Notes: generated by a model from the sequence alone, not told the origin. 64,000 nt of DNA from Monomorium pharaonis (GCF_013373865.1 NC_050476.1:7786501-7850500), one strand, 5' to 3'; shown: positions 39,442 through 51,000, counted from the stretch's first letter. Translations and numbers: made by a program.

Positions 39442-41272
39442 GACGACAGACGCGATCGAGACGATCGTAATCGTCGTTAGATAACAAGACACCCGTGCAT
39501 TTTTCCAAAGAAGACGAGCTCGAGATATGTCGGGCGTATTCACGCGTTTCCCCCCTCGCGAAAAGCACAAGTCGCGAGAATCCGACCCGACGTTCCCGTG
39601 TCGCCCACGCCAGTCTCCGGGGGAAAAAAAAAGGCCACGATTTCCGGCGTCATCGGGATTTTTCCTCTTTACACGCGGAAACAAGATGGCGCAAATCGTT
39701 TCTAATGGTGGCATAAACCGAACGACGCGCGATCAACGAATCGTTGCGAGGCTCCGTCCATCACGGGGAAAACGACGCTCAGGTGGGAAGTTTGCGTCGG
39801 CAAATAGATGATTTTCCGAATTACGCGGAGGTCTCGCTGCTGCTGGCCGCTGCTCTCTCTCGTCGCGCGGAGTGAAAGGTGACGACAGCGCGGAAAAAAA
39901 TTATGTCACGCGGCGAACTGCAACGCGACGTGATTCCCTACGTAGGCACAACACACCCGCGCGATGGTAATTTCGTCGTCGTCCCGAACGAGCTGTCGAC
40001 GACGGCTCGTCCCGTTCGTTCCGTTGCGCGTTCGAAAGGCGCAGGCAGGTTTTTCAAAACGGATCCACCTCCTGTCGCTCGATCCGGTAACGAAGCGGAA
40101 ACATCGGGCACGGTATTCCCTTTGCCCCGGACCTTTCTCGCGATTATCTCTCCCACCAAAGATGACCGCTCGTCGAGGTGTCTCCGATTGTGTCTCGAGC
40201 GATCCCTTTCTATGGCGGTCGTCGCACCGATCGCGGTTATTTATTTTATTTTATTTTATTTTTTTTTTACGCGAGCCGAGCACCGTCCCGCAATCTTTAT
40301 TTTATTTCGCGTCGCCTTCGCGTCGACGTCCTCGTTATTGTTTTTCTTAAGTGTCGTCATTGTCATCATTGGCGTCATTGGCGACGGCGTCGTGCAAACG
40401 TTGCGAACGGAAGTCGTCTCCCGTCCTCGTTATTTCGTTCGATCTCTCGCGCGTCTTTCTCTCTCTTTGGACGCGAACTCTTCTTTTTCCTTTTTTTTTC
40501 TTTTGCCCCAGGTTTTCCATTCCCTTCTCCGTCGCTGCGGTGCCGTGTCCCAACGCGACGCGCGACACGCACGGTTGTTACATTTCGTAGACGGAGGGAA
40601 CACGAATATCTCGTGGGGAAAAACACGCGTGTCTAAGATTCGTGCTAATTGCTAACGCCAATTTTTGCCCTTCTTAAAACTTTTTTTTTTTTCACTTTTG
40701 TTCTCGTCGTCGTCGTAATCGTTGTCACGATTGTCGACGAGATCCTTTTACTTATACCCTGCGTAAAAACAAATGCGCCGTTGCAACAGAAACGAGGTCG
40801 TACACTTTTCGTTTAAAGATTTCGCCTCACGTGCCCTTTCTTTCGGGCGGCAGAGAAGCGAGAAGAGAGAAGAACCTACGCGAAAGGAAAGAAAGGAAAG
40901 AAAGGAAGCGAAGGAAGAAAGGATCGGATCGGATCGACTCGACGACGACGACGATGACGACGATGACGACGACGAAGAGGAGGGCAACGTTCGCAACAGA
41001 AGCCAAATGCGTCCGATCTTTCCAATCGTCCGCTCTCGTCCTGCGCTGCTACTCACGGGTGGCGGTTTAATCTTGCAGATGCCGGATCTCTCGGCGATCG
41101 GCCGTATCTTGGCGATGTAGGCGAGAGGATCGTGAAACTCGTCGTTGGTCGGCTCGAACACCGGCGCTTCCGGCGGCACCGTGAACTCAAAGTCGGTCTC
41201 GGTGCGGTCGCAGGCCACGTCGTGGGCGCCGCGGTTCCCGCAACCGCGGCCCTCGTTGCTCCTCGATCCCAT
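28334..41272 (-). CDS. lid: KDM5/lid histone H3K4 demethylase (complete)
   Basis: Nuclear Fe(II)/2-oxoglutarate dioxygenase that removes methyl groups from H3K4. Minus-strand coding exons: 41057-41272, 36238-36454, 36004-36164, 35506-35874, 35131-35409, 34550-35042, 34209-34336, 33854-34048, 32120-32574, 31776-32037, 30868-31696, 30580-30785, 30251-30475, 30073-30154, 29576-29985, 29227-29353, 28760-28902, 28334-28444. Lengths sum to 4908 bases, 1635 residues plus stop; every join preserves frame. Domains in order: JmjN (about 34-75), ARID (about 95-190), PHD1 (about 326-371), JmjC (about 415-620), C5HC2 finger and PLU-1 region (about 640-1160), PHD2 (about 1175-1230), PHD3 (about 1540-1592). 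Intron 1 is 4.6 kb; the others are short. The ATG at 41272 is the only in-frame ATG upstream of JmjN. The weakest join is 30868 to 30785, giving DWFHINCVPLPK. It could be called Kdm5; lid is the fly name for the single insect member. Confidence 0.96.
28760..29353 (-). CDS. lid: lid PHD3 finger exons
   Basis: Exons 29227-29353 and 28760-28902 encode a Lys/Arg/Glu-rich segment (MKRKSEGEESPRKR), then a PHD finger: CAAVNCLRPSG, DWVQCDGGCEGWFHMHCVGL, DDYICSNC. In KDM5 proteins PHD3 binds H3K4me3; its aromatic and zinc residues are intact here. The last coding exon (28334-28444) adds a short Ser/Leu/Gln tail ending in TDTEAGV. Confidence 0.9.
29425..29484. repeat. 60-base hairpin in a lid intron
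   Basis: AAATTTGGATTT, then ACGTAATAATCTA, is mirrored by TAGATTATTACGT and AAAATCCAAATTT, with a tiny loop. Could be a very small foldback insertion. Confidence 0.75.
33474..33538. repeat. (AC)n(TA)n microsatellite in a lid intron
   Basis: About 12 AC units followed by about 20 TA units, in the 1.3 kb intron between the lid exons ending 33854 and starting 32574. Confidence 0.95.
34209..35042 (-). CDS. lid: lid JmjC catalytic core (two exons)
   Basis: Exons 34550-35042 and 34209-34336 form the catalytic domain. Iron ligands are visible: His513 and Glu515 in FCWHNEDHW, and His601 in PRAYHAGFNQGYNF. Lys531 in LHWGEPKTWYG is the expected 2-oxoglutarate-binding lysine. All family catalytic residues are present, so the enzyme should be active. 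Confidence 0.93.
38920..38985. repeat. (GA)n microsatellite
   Basis: About 32 uninterrupted GA units in lid intron 1. It is the inverse of the CT tract about 400 bases away. Confidence 0.95.
39381..39434. repeat. (TC)n microsatellite
   Basis: About 27 TC units with one interruption near the end, in lid intron 1. Confidence 0.95.
41057..41272 (-). CDS. lid: lid start exon with JmjN domain
   Basis: Encodes the first 72 residues, MGSRSNEG to KIKPPP, ending at donor GTGAGT (phase 0). The JmjN core APVFEPTNDEFHDPLAYIAK supports the JmjC fold in this family. Immediately upstream the frame stays open through a TGGC tetranucleotide tract (about 41308-41341) that would read as Pro-Ala-Ser-Gln repeats. 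No ATG lies there, so it is taken as 5' UTR. Confidence 0.93.
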
Positions 41273-43060
41273 GATTCGGGAATCGCCGCCGTCCGCCACT
41301 CTCGACGCTGGCTGGCTTGCTGGCTGGCTGGCTGGCTGGCTAAGGCTGCTTGCTGCTAATCGGCACACGCGCACGTATTCACGCGTGCGCGCGCGCGCGC
41401 ACGCACGCACGCACGTACGCACGCTCCCCCCCCGTCCGCCCGCTCGCCCGCACAGGCACTTTAAATTCGAGCAATAGCTACCTCGGCACCGTCGAGCGCG
41501 ACGTCGAGCGTGCTCACTCGACCTGGATCAGTCGCGGATGCACACTGCCACGAGTTCCCATATCGATCATGTCTCTTCGCACGCTGTATCGCACTTGGAT
41601 AATTGTTGTTGCTGCTGCTGTTACTTGACAATAAACGCGCACGACACGCCGCGGATCCGATCACGCGGATGCAGCATCGACGTTACGCGAGAAGCCTCGC
41701 ACTGCTTCGCACACGACCCACCACGACGACTGGTGATTACCTCTCTCTCTCTCTCTCTCTCTCTTTTCGAGTTACACTTTCCTCCCCCCTTCACTTCTCT
41801 CTTTCCGTGCCGTCGCCTGCTGCCGTCTGCCGTGTTCGAGCAACGAATCGACGACAGCGCCAGAGGCCGTGCTCCGTTCCGACGACGAGCCACGGGTGAT
41901 CCTTTCCGTCGGTTCCGTCGTCGCGGATCCGTCTGCTTTCGTCGCTCGTCGCCATCTTGTGCCATAGGCTCGCGCGCAGGCGCGGGCGTCACGTGACGTA
42001 GGTCTTTCGCGGCTGCGCAAACGCGGAGCGGCGCACCTCGTGAAAAAGAAAGGGCCCTCTTCTCTTCTCACACGCGACGAACGCGACGATGCATTATTTT
42101 TCGCTCTCCCCGCAATACAACACATTTGCCAGCAGCGAGGATTCGATTGCGTAATGCGGGAACGTCGACGGAAGGCCTCTCGCTAGATGACTAACGATTT
42201 TACGCCTGCGTAACGCCGATTCGCCGCCGGTCGGTGCTATCCTATCTCCAACGGCGCATCCCACAGATAGCACAAAATATTTATAAAATATTTATAATAT
42301 TAAGGATCGGTTGTTCCAACTTCTTGGTAAACTTACCTATCAGATAAATATATGTTTGTCTTTATTTATTTAAGAAAAGAGATGAAGATAGACACATGCT
42401 TACCTGGTAGATTTAGATAAGTTTACCAAAAAGTTGGAACAACCGGCCCTTATTTGAATATTTTTTTAAGTATATTTTTGTGGCCTTCGATTTAACAGAT
42501 CATAAAAATTTATAAATATTATAAAAATATTTATAAAATATTTACAAAATATTACTACAAATCTTTATTTTTTTTTTTACCCTAAATATTATATAATATT
42601 ATAAAATATTTAGTCTATATATATTTTAATAATATGTTGAATAAAGATTTTTCCTGTATATAAAATTATATATCATGTATAAAATATTTATATAACAAAA
42701 AAAATAGAAATAAATATTTATCATAAATATCGTGTGTTGTCTCGGATACATATTATCTTTTTTCACTATTTTCTCACGAAATAGAAAAATTTAATAATTA
42801 AATTTTTGTCTGAAACGTAATTAAACGACATTAGTCGTAAGAATTGAGAATTCGTTTCATAGAGACAGATTTACACTTTATATATTACATAGCTAGTCAG
42901 AAAATTGTTCTCTTTTTAGCTCAATTCTTGCATGATTATCTCATTATTTTTCCTTTTTTTCCCGAAGAGAAAAAAATAATAAACAGTTTGAACTAAAGAA
43001 CAGACCTAACAAAAAAAACATTCTATTGAATATGCGCAGTACACGTAGTATCCTGTTTAA
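41273..43060. promoter_or_regulatory. Divergent promoter region of lid and UQCRQ
   Basis: 41273-42200 is GC- and CpG-rich and should contain the lid 5' UTR and promoter, including the TGGC tract, a (CG/CA)n run near 41383-41415 and a TC run near 41741-41764. 42200-43060 is AT-rich, with a foldback element at 42302-42451. Both flanking genes point outwards. The transcription starts themselves are inferred, not seen. Confidence 0.5.
42302..42451. repeat. Foldback MITE (about 150 bases)
   Basis: Ends AAGGATCGGTTGTTCCAACT and AGTTGGAACAACCGGCCCTT are near-perfect inverses. The arms extend inward through TTGGTAAACTTA against TAAGTTTACCAA. No coding capacity. It lies between lid and UQCRQ. Confidence 0.85.
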
Positions 43061-43144
43061 TCATCAGATGGCACGTCTTACAAAAGTCTATGGAGAATTC
43101 ATCGTAAAGGTGTCAGGGCACTTGTTCTCTGCTGGTTGCTCCGA
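43061..43144 (+). other. UQCRQ: Probable 5' untranslated exon of UQCRQ
   Basis: TGCTCCGA is followed by a strong donor GTAAGT at 43145-43150, about 200 bases upstream of the acceptor at 43341-43342. The left boundary (transcription start) is a guess. Confidence 0.5.
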
Positions 43145-43354
43145 GTAAGTACAGAAAATTACGTAATTAATTTCATGTTTTTGACATTGTTTTACGTTTT
43201 ATTGAAACTTTCGAAATTTAAACATTAACATTGATTGAAATATCCTTTTAAAGAATATTCGATACAACCACACGACGTTATTGGTTATGTTCCGTTAAGG
43301 AATCGTCAAATGTCATAGTTGTAACAGTTACAAATTTTTTAGAATTTCGGCAAC

Positions 43355-43726
43355 ATGGGGAAGAAATTCGGAAACCTTGCTAAAATCAATGGTATTGTCT
43401 ACTTCCGGCTCAGTCCGTACGAACAGAAAGCCTTCAAAGGAATAATCTCCGAAGGAGTACCAAACCTCATTCGTCGCATCCAAGGCAGCATATTCCGTGT
43501 TACACCTCGTAAGCGTACTTAGTTATTGTATATATTTCATGAAATTATTTGTTTTATTTATATGATATAAGTTAGTAAATTAAATATGTAATTTTTAAAA
43601 CGCTCTAATGTGGATAATTTTTTTTTCGCAGCCTTCATGCTTTCCTACTTGATCATGAATTGGGCGAAAGAGAAGAACGATGCTCTTTCTCGCAAAAATC
43701 CCAAAGACTATGAAAATGACACGTGA
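43355..43726 (+). CDS. UQCRQ: Cytochrome b-c1 complex subunit 8 (UQCRQ)
   Basis: Small subunit of respiratory complex III in the inner mitochondrial membrane, contacting cytochrome b. Coding exons 43355-43508 and 43632-43726 join at C|GTAAGC ... GCAG|CC to give 82 residues, the family's normal size. Recognisable motifs are GNLAKINGIVYFRLSPYEQ, the stretch around RRIQGSIFRVTPPF, and a single membrane segment FMLSYLIMNW followed by a charged tail. There is no cleaved presequence, as expected. The coding exon starts 12 bases after an acceptor at 43341-43342. A non-coding exon ending at 43144 (donor GTAAGT) probably precedes it. A polyadenylation signal AATAAA at 43735-43740 lies 9 bases after the stop. 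Complete, no defects. Confidence 0.95.
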
Positions 43727-43734
43727 ATGATGTG

Positions 43735-43740
43735 AATAAA
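43735..43740 (+). terminator. UQCRQ polyadenylation signal
   Basis: Canonical AATAAA just after the UQCRQ stop codon. Confidence 0.75.
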
Positions 43741-43759
43741 GATTTAGTTAATAACTTAG

Positions 43760-44800
43760 TTTTTATTGTGAAATATTAATTTATCTTATCTTCAACTGTG
43801 AGATAAAAAAATAAATCTTAAGGAATTAATATATGTATACTGTGGAAATATGTTTAATTTTTTCACAAACTTATCGCTTTTCTCTTTTATGGTTTAAAAG
43901 ACAATGCGAGTTATAAAATATTTTGTTTAAATATGTTCTTTTTATAAAAAAATTTATATAAACTGAGAAAATGGTTTATAGATGGCATATAAATATTCAG
44001 ATTCTTAAAAAAAAAAGTTATTTTCACAAGAATATAAAGTTTGTAACGTACATTATCATTGTCACAAAGGTAAACGATTAAATGTAGATAGACATTTTAA
44101 CAAAACCTTGTTACATTTTACGTTTGCAAATTTACCAAATTAATTTATTAGATTTCTTAATTATTTAATTTCTATAAATTTCGAATCGTAACTGATCTCT
44201 TTATAGATGTCGATCAATATTCATACAGCACAAAACTTGCAATTACATTGTAGCAATATTGCTCCAAAATTGCAATCTTGTTACAACATTGCTATAATGC
44301 AACTGCAAGTTTTGTGCTGTATGGGTAATCTTTCCTTCGTAAGTGTCGGAATATAAAAGCTATACTACAGCGATGATACTTATTACTTTCGCGTTGGTTA
44401 TTTTAGAATTGTTGTCTTATCGAACATAACGGAAGATTAAAAGAGTTACATTATCATAATATACGCGCGATTGTTAAATTGGCCGCCATTCAGTCAATTA
44501 AACCGGTCCAATTAAACTGCATTCTCAACAGGTGTTTCCCACCACCTTTCCTCAAGTTACATTCTTCACAATTTCCGTTTATAACAGGTAGTTCTATTGG
44601 TTCGAGATATCGGTCCCCGAATTCCTTCGTCTCTCACGGTGCATACGGTCCAACTAGATTGCAGAGTGCCCGGCTGGCGCTGCGCTCGATTACATACAAA
44701 TTAACACGTATGTGTTATCCGACGAGATAAACAATTTAACTATCCGCGTATATTTTACTTTCATGAAAAAAAATTGATAAGAAACGAAAAAGTATTGGAA
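43760..44800. other. AT-rich spacer after UQCRQ
   Basis: No gene recognised. Contains a 103-base palindrome at 44222-44324. Confidence 0.5.
44222..44324. repeat. 103-base foldback element
   Basis: The ends CATACAGCACAAAACTTGCA and TGCAAGTTTTGTGCTGTATG are perfect inverses over 20 bases. The interior carries repeated ATTGCWNNAAT-like motifs. Very young or constrained, given the perfect arms. Confidence 0.85.
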
Positions 44801-45245
44801 AAAGACGATACAAACGCTAAAAGGAGAAACTGTGGCCGTGCGCGACGTTCGATCCCGAAGAGAGGATCGCGCGGAGCGAAAGTTGACGGTTGCCGATTCG
44901 ACCGAGAGAGGCAGCCGACCGCCATCGTCGAGATCCCCCATGGCGCTCGACCAATGGAACGTCGCGTTACCTGCGCGCGGCGCACCTGAGGCAGGTAAAG
45001 GAAAGGAACGGGTGCGTCGAACGTGGATGAATCGTGGATCACGTCACACGGTCGGAACGGTGGCTCGGATTAGTCGCCGGGGTATTCGCGGTCGAGCATG
45101 TTCGGGACGTAGAGCTCCGCCGCTCGTTCGTTTCTCTGCCGTCTCGGGACCGAGTGTCTCCCTCCCTCCCTCCCTCCTCCCCCGTACCCCCGGCGTCTCT
45201 TGGTGTTTGTGCGTGGTGCGCTGTGAAAAAAAATTTGTAAATAAG
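44800..45245 (+). promoter_or_regulatory. CpG-rich block, candidate promoter and first exon of Eps8
   Basis: GC-rich zone (continuing to about 45.9 kb) in AT-rich surroundings. AATAAG followed by donor GTAAGC ends a candidate exon at 45245 on the plus strand. The next plus-strand gene is the Eps8 homologue, whose first recognisable exon begins with an acceptor at 58270-58271 and so needs an upstream exon. Linking the two implies a 13 kb intron; this is inference. The overlapping open frames here have no domain. Confidence 0.4.
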
Positions 45246-46329
45246 GTAAGCGAGATTCACCATATCTCTCTCCGTTGTTCCGCGCGCGCGCGCGCGCGCA
45301 CGCTCGGGGGACAAGGCGAAGTAGCCTCTCGGCTCTCGGGGGGGCCCCCGGGAGGAAAAACCTGATGCTCCGGAAATGATGCGAGCGCCCCGCGAGGTCG
45401 TCGTAACGCTCCACGCGGCACCGTTGCAACGCGTCGAGACGAATCCGTCCGCTCCGCGACGCGCACACCTGTTGCACCGCGGAGCGTGTGCATGGCCGCG
45501 TTGCATCGACGTGTTGGCCTTAGGTCGCCTGCGATATCGGCGAGAGGCAGGCAGGGCGCACACACAGGCGGATGAGAATCATCGCCGACGAAAGACGTGT
45601 GCGCTCGACGTAACTCGAACGCGCGTCGTTACACTCGCACACGCTGCGTGCCGTTGCGTTTTATTCGTTTCGGAGCGAAACGTCATTTTCCTAAGCTTGG
45701 GCGAATATCACGCGTGTACGAGGTCGTGCGCGACGCAAACGGTATATCGTTCGAGGGGGACAGGGTTAAATTTCACTCGAGTCATTCTCGAGTACGAGTC
45801 GCCTTGAACTGTTTCAAGTTCACGCAAAAGTTCGCAACGGGAGCCACAACAAACGAAATTGAGATACTTGGACGCTCTTATTCTGGATTCATTGACGTGA
45901 AATTAGGGGAGTATAATAGGGTACGTGACTCGCGATCGAGAGATGCAAATATTGGGAAAAAGAATAGAATCTCTCTTATCTGTCTCCTTAATATTTTGCT
46001 TCCGCCAAGCTGGGTTTAAATCGTTCTTTAATTTGAAATTATCAACTTGAAGCTTTATAGTTTCGAGGAGAGAAAATTCATTCTGCGAACGTAAGGTTGT
46101 ACAAGTATAATTAAAGATGACAATAAGATTAACGACTCGCTTACTATCGCGTGAATCATAAATGTGAATCATACCTTTTGTTTTATATACAACGTAGAAG
46201 ATGTGTATGTAATATTTCTCTTCAGTTTCGTAACATTTTGAGAAAGAATTCGATCTGTGATATGTAATTCTATTCGAATAATAAAACTGCACGAATTAGA
46301 GGCTGCGATTACGTTTATTAAGTTAAAAA

Positions 46330-46615
46330 TTGGGGGTGCATTGGCTAATGTTTTTCCAAAATTTCCCAATGTAACGCCAACATTGGTCATAAAATATTGG
46401 CTTTAAATTATAGAATCCAATTAATGTTTAATGAAAAATCAATTGGTTCAATATTCGTTCGATGCTGAATCAATATTGAACCAATATTGCTGCTTTAAAC
46501 AATTGGCTAAATAAGAGGAAGCGTCCACTTTACAATATTGGACCAATATTGGGAATATTGTCTTTACATACTTCTCACTTACTTCTCAATATTGCGCCAA
46601 TGTTTTTTGCTACTA
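46330..46615. repeat. Region dense in CCAATATTGG-type motifs
   Basis: Many copies of ATTGG and CCAAT, often joined as the self-complementary CAATATTG, within about 290 bases. Reads as a low-complexity or foldback element, but I could not define its termini. Confidence 0.4.
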
Positions 46616-47451
46616 GAGAATTAATTAAGAATCGAAGAATGATGTTAATGTTGTTAAAACAACTTCCTAATTGGATGATACACAGAATCTTAATTGTCGG
46701 CTAATTCATTGTATCTAGATCAGGTTTCTTGATTTCTCTCGAGCCTCTGTCGTGTATCTTGACTAAAATATTAAAAGAAATGTACACACAATAACTAAAA
46801 CTAATTGTGTTTTTATTAATTAGTGTTACCGGTGAATGTTATAGATGTAAAATATTACACAAAACTGTAAAATGAACAATTCAAGATGATATCGCTTATT
46901 TCCAAAATGTACAAGCGAAATTTTTGTGCGACAATTGTCTCTTTTTAATGAGAAAATACTTATTTGACCTCAAAAGTCAATTGTAAAGATTAAATTATTT
47001 ATACGCGAATATTATAGCAATAGTAAAGACACGCGCTATCTATCACGCGGATACGCGCGACATCGATCGCTACAGCCATTTTATGATATTGATTTGTTAA
47101 TTATTATCAGGCTATCGTTATCACGATCTGATGATTCCTCGATCGCCGACCTTTGATCATTCTTATTTTATCCATTTATCTCGCTATTATAAACGCGCCA
47201 TTGCCATTTCCTTATCCACTAATTATTAAGCTTTTAATCAAATTCGAATCGTAGTTTCGTAATATCTATATACGTATTTATTATCTATAAATAACCGTTA
47301 TGTGTTACACAAGTAATAGTTGACCTTACCGATAGAATACATAACTGGAACAGTTTCAATTCAATTTTACATTATTCAAAATTAAATTTGAACATAAAGG
47401 AAAATCATGATAATATGATGTGAATATTCATCTCATGAGAATGAGATGTGT

Positions 47452-47753
47452 ACACGGTAAGAATTTTCTCTTAAAAATTACCCTGAAAATCATGGTAATT
47501 GTGGAACAATGTAAACTTTGAAGAATTTTACTATACTTTTAAGAAAATTTACTAAAATTTTTAAAAAATTTTGCAAAATTTTGTAAATTTTACTATACTT
47601 TTAACTTTTACTAAAACTTTGTCAAATTTTATTTAAATTTTATTAAATTTTAGTAAATTTTGTTAAAAGTATGATAAAATTCTTCAAGGTTTATGTTGTC
47701 TCACAATTACCACGATTTTCAGGGTAATTTTTAAAAGAAAATTCTCTCCGTGT
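47452..47753. repeat. Palindromic MITE, family A, copy 3
   Basis: Left end ACACGGTAAGAATTTTCTCT, right end AGAAAATTCTCTCCGTGT. Inner motifs ACCCTGAAAATCATGGTAAT and ATTACCACGATTTTCAGGGT are inverse. About 300 bases, with the same layout as 9638-9934 and 21432-21723. Confidence 0.8.
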
Positions 47754-47888
47754 TTATAATTGCACGCGTTCGCACATTTTTTCCGCTTCTTTAAAGGATA
47801 GCCGTAGTTTCCTATTTTGTCTCTCTTTACTTTCTTCCACAATAATATATCAAGTGTTTTTGCTTAAAAGATTGTTTGTTGAGACTAA

Positions 47889-48010
47889 GGCCGGTATTCA
47901 TAGATCGATCTTAATTTCAAGATTATCCTAAGTCCAGCCACGAGCAGACTTAAGACTTATTTTAATCAATGAAATAACAGTATGACGTCTCAAGATCGTA
48001 CTTACGATGA
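47889..48010. repeat. Probable MITE end (GGCCGGTATTCATAG type)
   Basis: GGCCGGTATTCATAGATCGA followed by TCTTAATTTCAAGATTATCC resembles a terminus I associate with dispersed short repeats in insect genomes. CGATCTTAATTTCAAGAT near the left and AAGATCGTACTTACGATGATCTTGA near 47992-48015 are partly inverse. The right terminus is not clear. Confidence 0.35.
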
Positions 48011-51000
48011 TCTTGAATATAAGAAGCAAGTGGCAATTAGGCATACGGCATCTCGGTATCCGTTTCTCGAGTTTGGAGCCACACGAGAATCGTAACGTCG
48101 GTGTATCTTTTCATTGAGGAGGCATAAGTTCACGACGAACGTGTCTTGTGAAGCGAGAAGAGCAATAAACATCACCGAGTTCCCCGTTAGATCTCGGCTC
48201 CCCGCCCGTGACATTTACGAGCTGCATTCCTGTCGTGGCGCGACTGTATTGTTCGTCCTTAATCGTTAAACGGTGTGCATAATCGTTTGCCGAGTTGTTC
48301 TCTCTTATCTCGCGAGGACCTTAAAAATGCACGTCGCATTATTGTGGAGATCGCGTGTATGGATTATTTACATCCTCTCCGTCGTCATCGTTGTCAACGA
48401 CGTCGAGATCAGGCAAAAACTTTTCAACCGACGAGGATAAATTTCAATCTTTGCACTGTGCCGGCGGGGGGGGGGAGGGAATACGCCGGTTGGTATATAG
48501 CGATTCGATCAAACTTGTTCGAGTCGTCGTCGATATTAGCATCCCACTGCAGCATCGAACGACACCTGTAATTCACGCCTACGAAATGCCTACGTGATCT
48601 CCCACGTGACATCAATGATGTCGTGACACGGATCACCACGAATGCTTATTATTGACTACGCATGGATCGATTCTCGTTTTTTTGAATGTTGTCAATGCAG
48701 AATTTATCGACTTTCTCCAAATGACACGTTTTGTGTGTGTGTGTGTGTGTGTTAAATGATGAATTGAGGTAAATATTTTGAGAAACTCTTATTTAACTGT
48801 TTTAAATCGCTGATAAATAAAGAGGATTTCAATGCATTATTTAAATAATGCTTTCGAAATTACAAAACAAAAATTAGTAAATTTATTCTGGTTCTAGAAC
48901 GATATCTTTCTGATTTTACAACGGAAAACCAGCCGAAACATTCTTATTGATTTCTCAATACTATTTTAATTGAATGTATAGTTGCAAAGTAGTTTTGAGA
49001 AATGTTTCCGTCTTGATTTCGCGTGCATTTGCCTTTAATATCGCCCTGGTTTCTCACTCTAGCGTATGTATGGAAAATGTAGTTTCACATAGCAGTAGTT
49101 TATTGACCTCTTAGTACATCTGTGATTCCGTGACACACATTGCGAATATTTATCGGTTTTGTGTCCATTGATGAAATTTTTCACGCATATGTCCATTGAG
49201 AAATGTTAACTTTATATATTTTTTATAAGTTTTAGCTATTTTTTTATTTATAATTACATCAGTATTATGTATAGTATTTTCTTTTTGCCAATCGATAACT
49301 TTAGAAAATTTTACATTACATAATTCATTTGAAACATTACATACATTATTTAACAAATATGATTAGTTTAGCGAATTGTTTCACTAAACTAATCGCGTCG
49401 CAAAAATTATTTATCAATATCGATATTTTTATCTTTATTACACCTGTTAGAATAGCGCAAAATAAGCTAGGTACTTATCTTTTAGCTAAATCTAGTCAAG
49501 TCAATTTTTCGCAACGCTGAAACTTGTAAATATCCATTCGGTATCATCAGTGCATTCCGCGTAAAATTGTTCGCGAAATTGTAAGTAGTAAAGTTTTTAC
49601 GTTCCTGCAGACGTAACGTTACACTGCGAGAAAGAGAGAGAGAGAAAAGTACCGCAAGTGTGAGGTAAATTGCCATTGTGAAAATTACCTGAAATGTATT
49701 TTCATAATCTCACAGACTCCTTTCTTCGCGCATCTCTTTTTCCTGCTGCGGGCTTCGCTATCTCGAAAATGTTGTATGCAATTGGCATACGGGCGTCGCA
49801 TTCCATACGAGCATTTTTCCGAAAGATTGTTTACGCTCATGAACGACTGTCCTTTTGATGTTGATTCTACTCGCGATTGCGCATACTTACGTATATGTAC
49901 GTACATGTGTACGAGCATCTTTCAAATATGCCGCTGCATTTCAGGCAAAAGGCAATTCTCTATTATCGTCTGCGAATTCTGACAGCTTTGACAAATCATA
50001 ATTTCAAAATGCATCTGTACGATTTATAGAACATGAAAATTCTATATATTTTAATATCTTTTTTGATTATACAGCCTGTAATGAGTTATTGCTAATTGCA
50101 GTTAATCCACGCGAAATAAATTATCAATTAACGAGATTATTATATATTTTACCTACAATTTAGATTAATCACCTTATTTTTCTGTAACTAGTGTTATTTA
50201 TGATCATGAATATTTGACATTATATAGACACCCATTATTTGACTTGAGTAAAATTATTAGAAACGCCACGTAGAGTCGGTCGATCGCGTCAAGAACTACA
50301 AGATCTCTACTGCAAGTTCATTAAACTCCAGCACGCACTTTTACGCTGAACGAAAATTAACGTAAAGTGTAAAATTAAAATTAATATTCTGTCGATCTCG
50401 GAATGTAATTATCCCGAGTGATCTCGCATCGATGGAATTAAACCGTACCATGCCGTACAAATTAGGTTCGTTCGACAAACACATAATCGAACGCAAGGAT
50501 GAAATTGATCCTTAGCGATTAATCAGCGAATCGGGCAGTCGAGTGAAAAGTTCATTCGCTCCACGATTCGGTCCATTCACTGCAAAACTCGTTCGCAACA
50601 AGACGCGAACAGATCGCCGTAGATATGCGAGGTGCATTGGTAACTTTCTTTCTACTTTTTCATCGCTCATATGGGCAGCTCACGTCCGCGATGTATTTAC
50701 TTTCAACGTGTCTTACCGGCGCGGCGTGCTGATCTTACGGATGTACGAGAGTGGAACGGCTACAGTTTCATTTAGTTCCGTGTAAGAATATTGTTTATGC
50801 AAGTCGCATTATCTTTCAAATATCAATTTCCCCCCCCCCTTTTTTTTACGTGTTCCTTAGAAAAAGAAACACATGTTTAAATAAACGATGATCGTGTTGG
50901 CGAAATATAGAATTGTTTTTGTATAAGTGATTGTATGTGCGTTACTAACACCGAGGATATATTCCACGCTTTCTACGATTTGCATGTACATCCCACATGC

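Larger units (their letters stand above)
36455..41056 (-). other. lid intron 1
   Basis: 4.6 kb intron. The 36.5-38.9 kb part is AT-rich; 38.9-41.0 kb is CpG- and GC-rich, continuous with the promoter zone. It holds two opposed purine/pyrimidine microsatellites (38920-38985 and 39381-39434). A 258-codon plus-strand frame at 39879-40655 lacks any recognisable domain and is probably a composition artefact. Confidence 0.6.

Noticed and set aside
39879..40655. 258-codon plus-strand open frame
   Set aside because: Lies in a GC-rich intron where all frames are open for long stretches. No domain, low-complexity Ser/Phe/Arg content, no splice signals. Kept only as a low-interest note.
40748..41056. 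Extension of the JmjN exon as a longer frame
   Set aside because: Read-through past donor GTGAGT after KIKPPP, with poly-Ser from GA/CT-rich DNA. KDM5 homology resumes at 36454.
44832..45807. Several overlapping open frames on both strands
   Set aside because: High-CpG block with long random frames in many phases and no domain. Treated as promoter/5' UTR.
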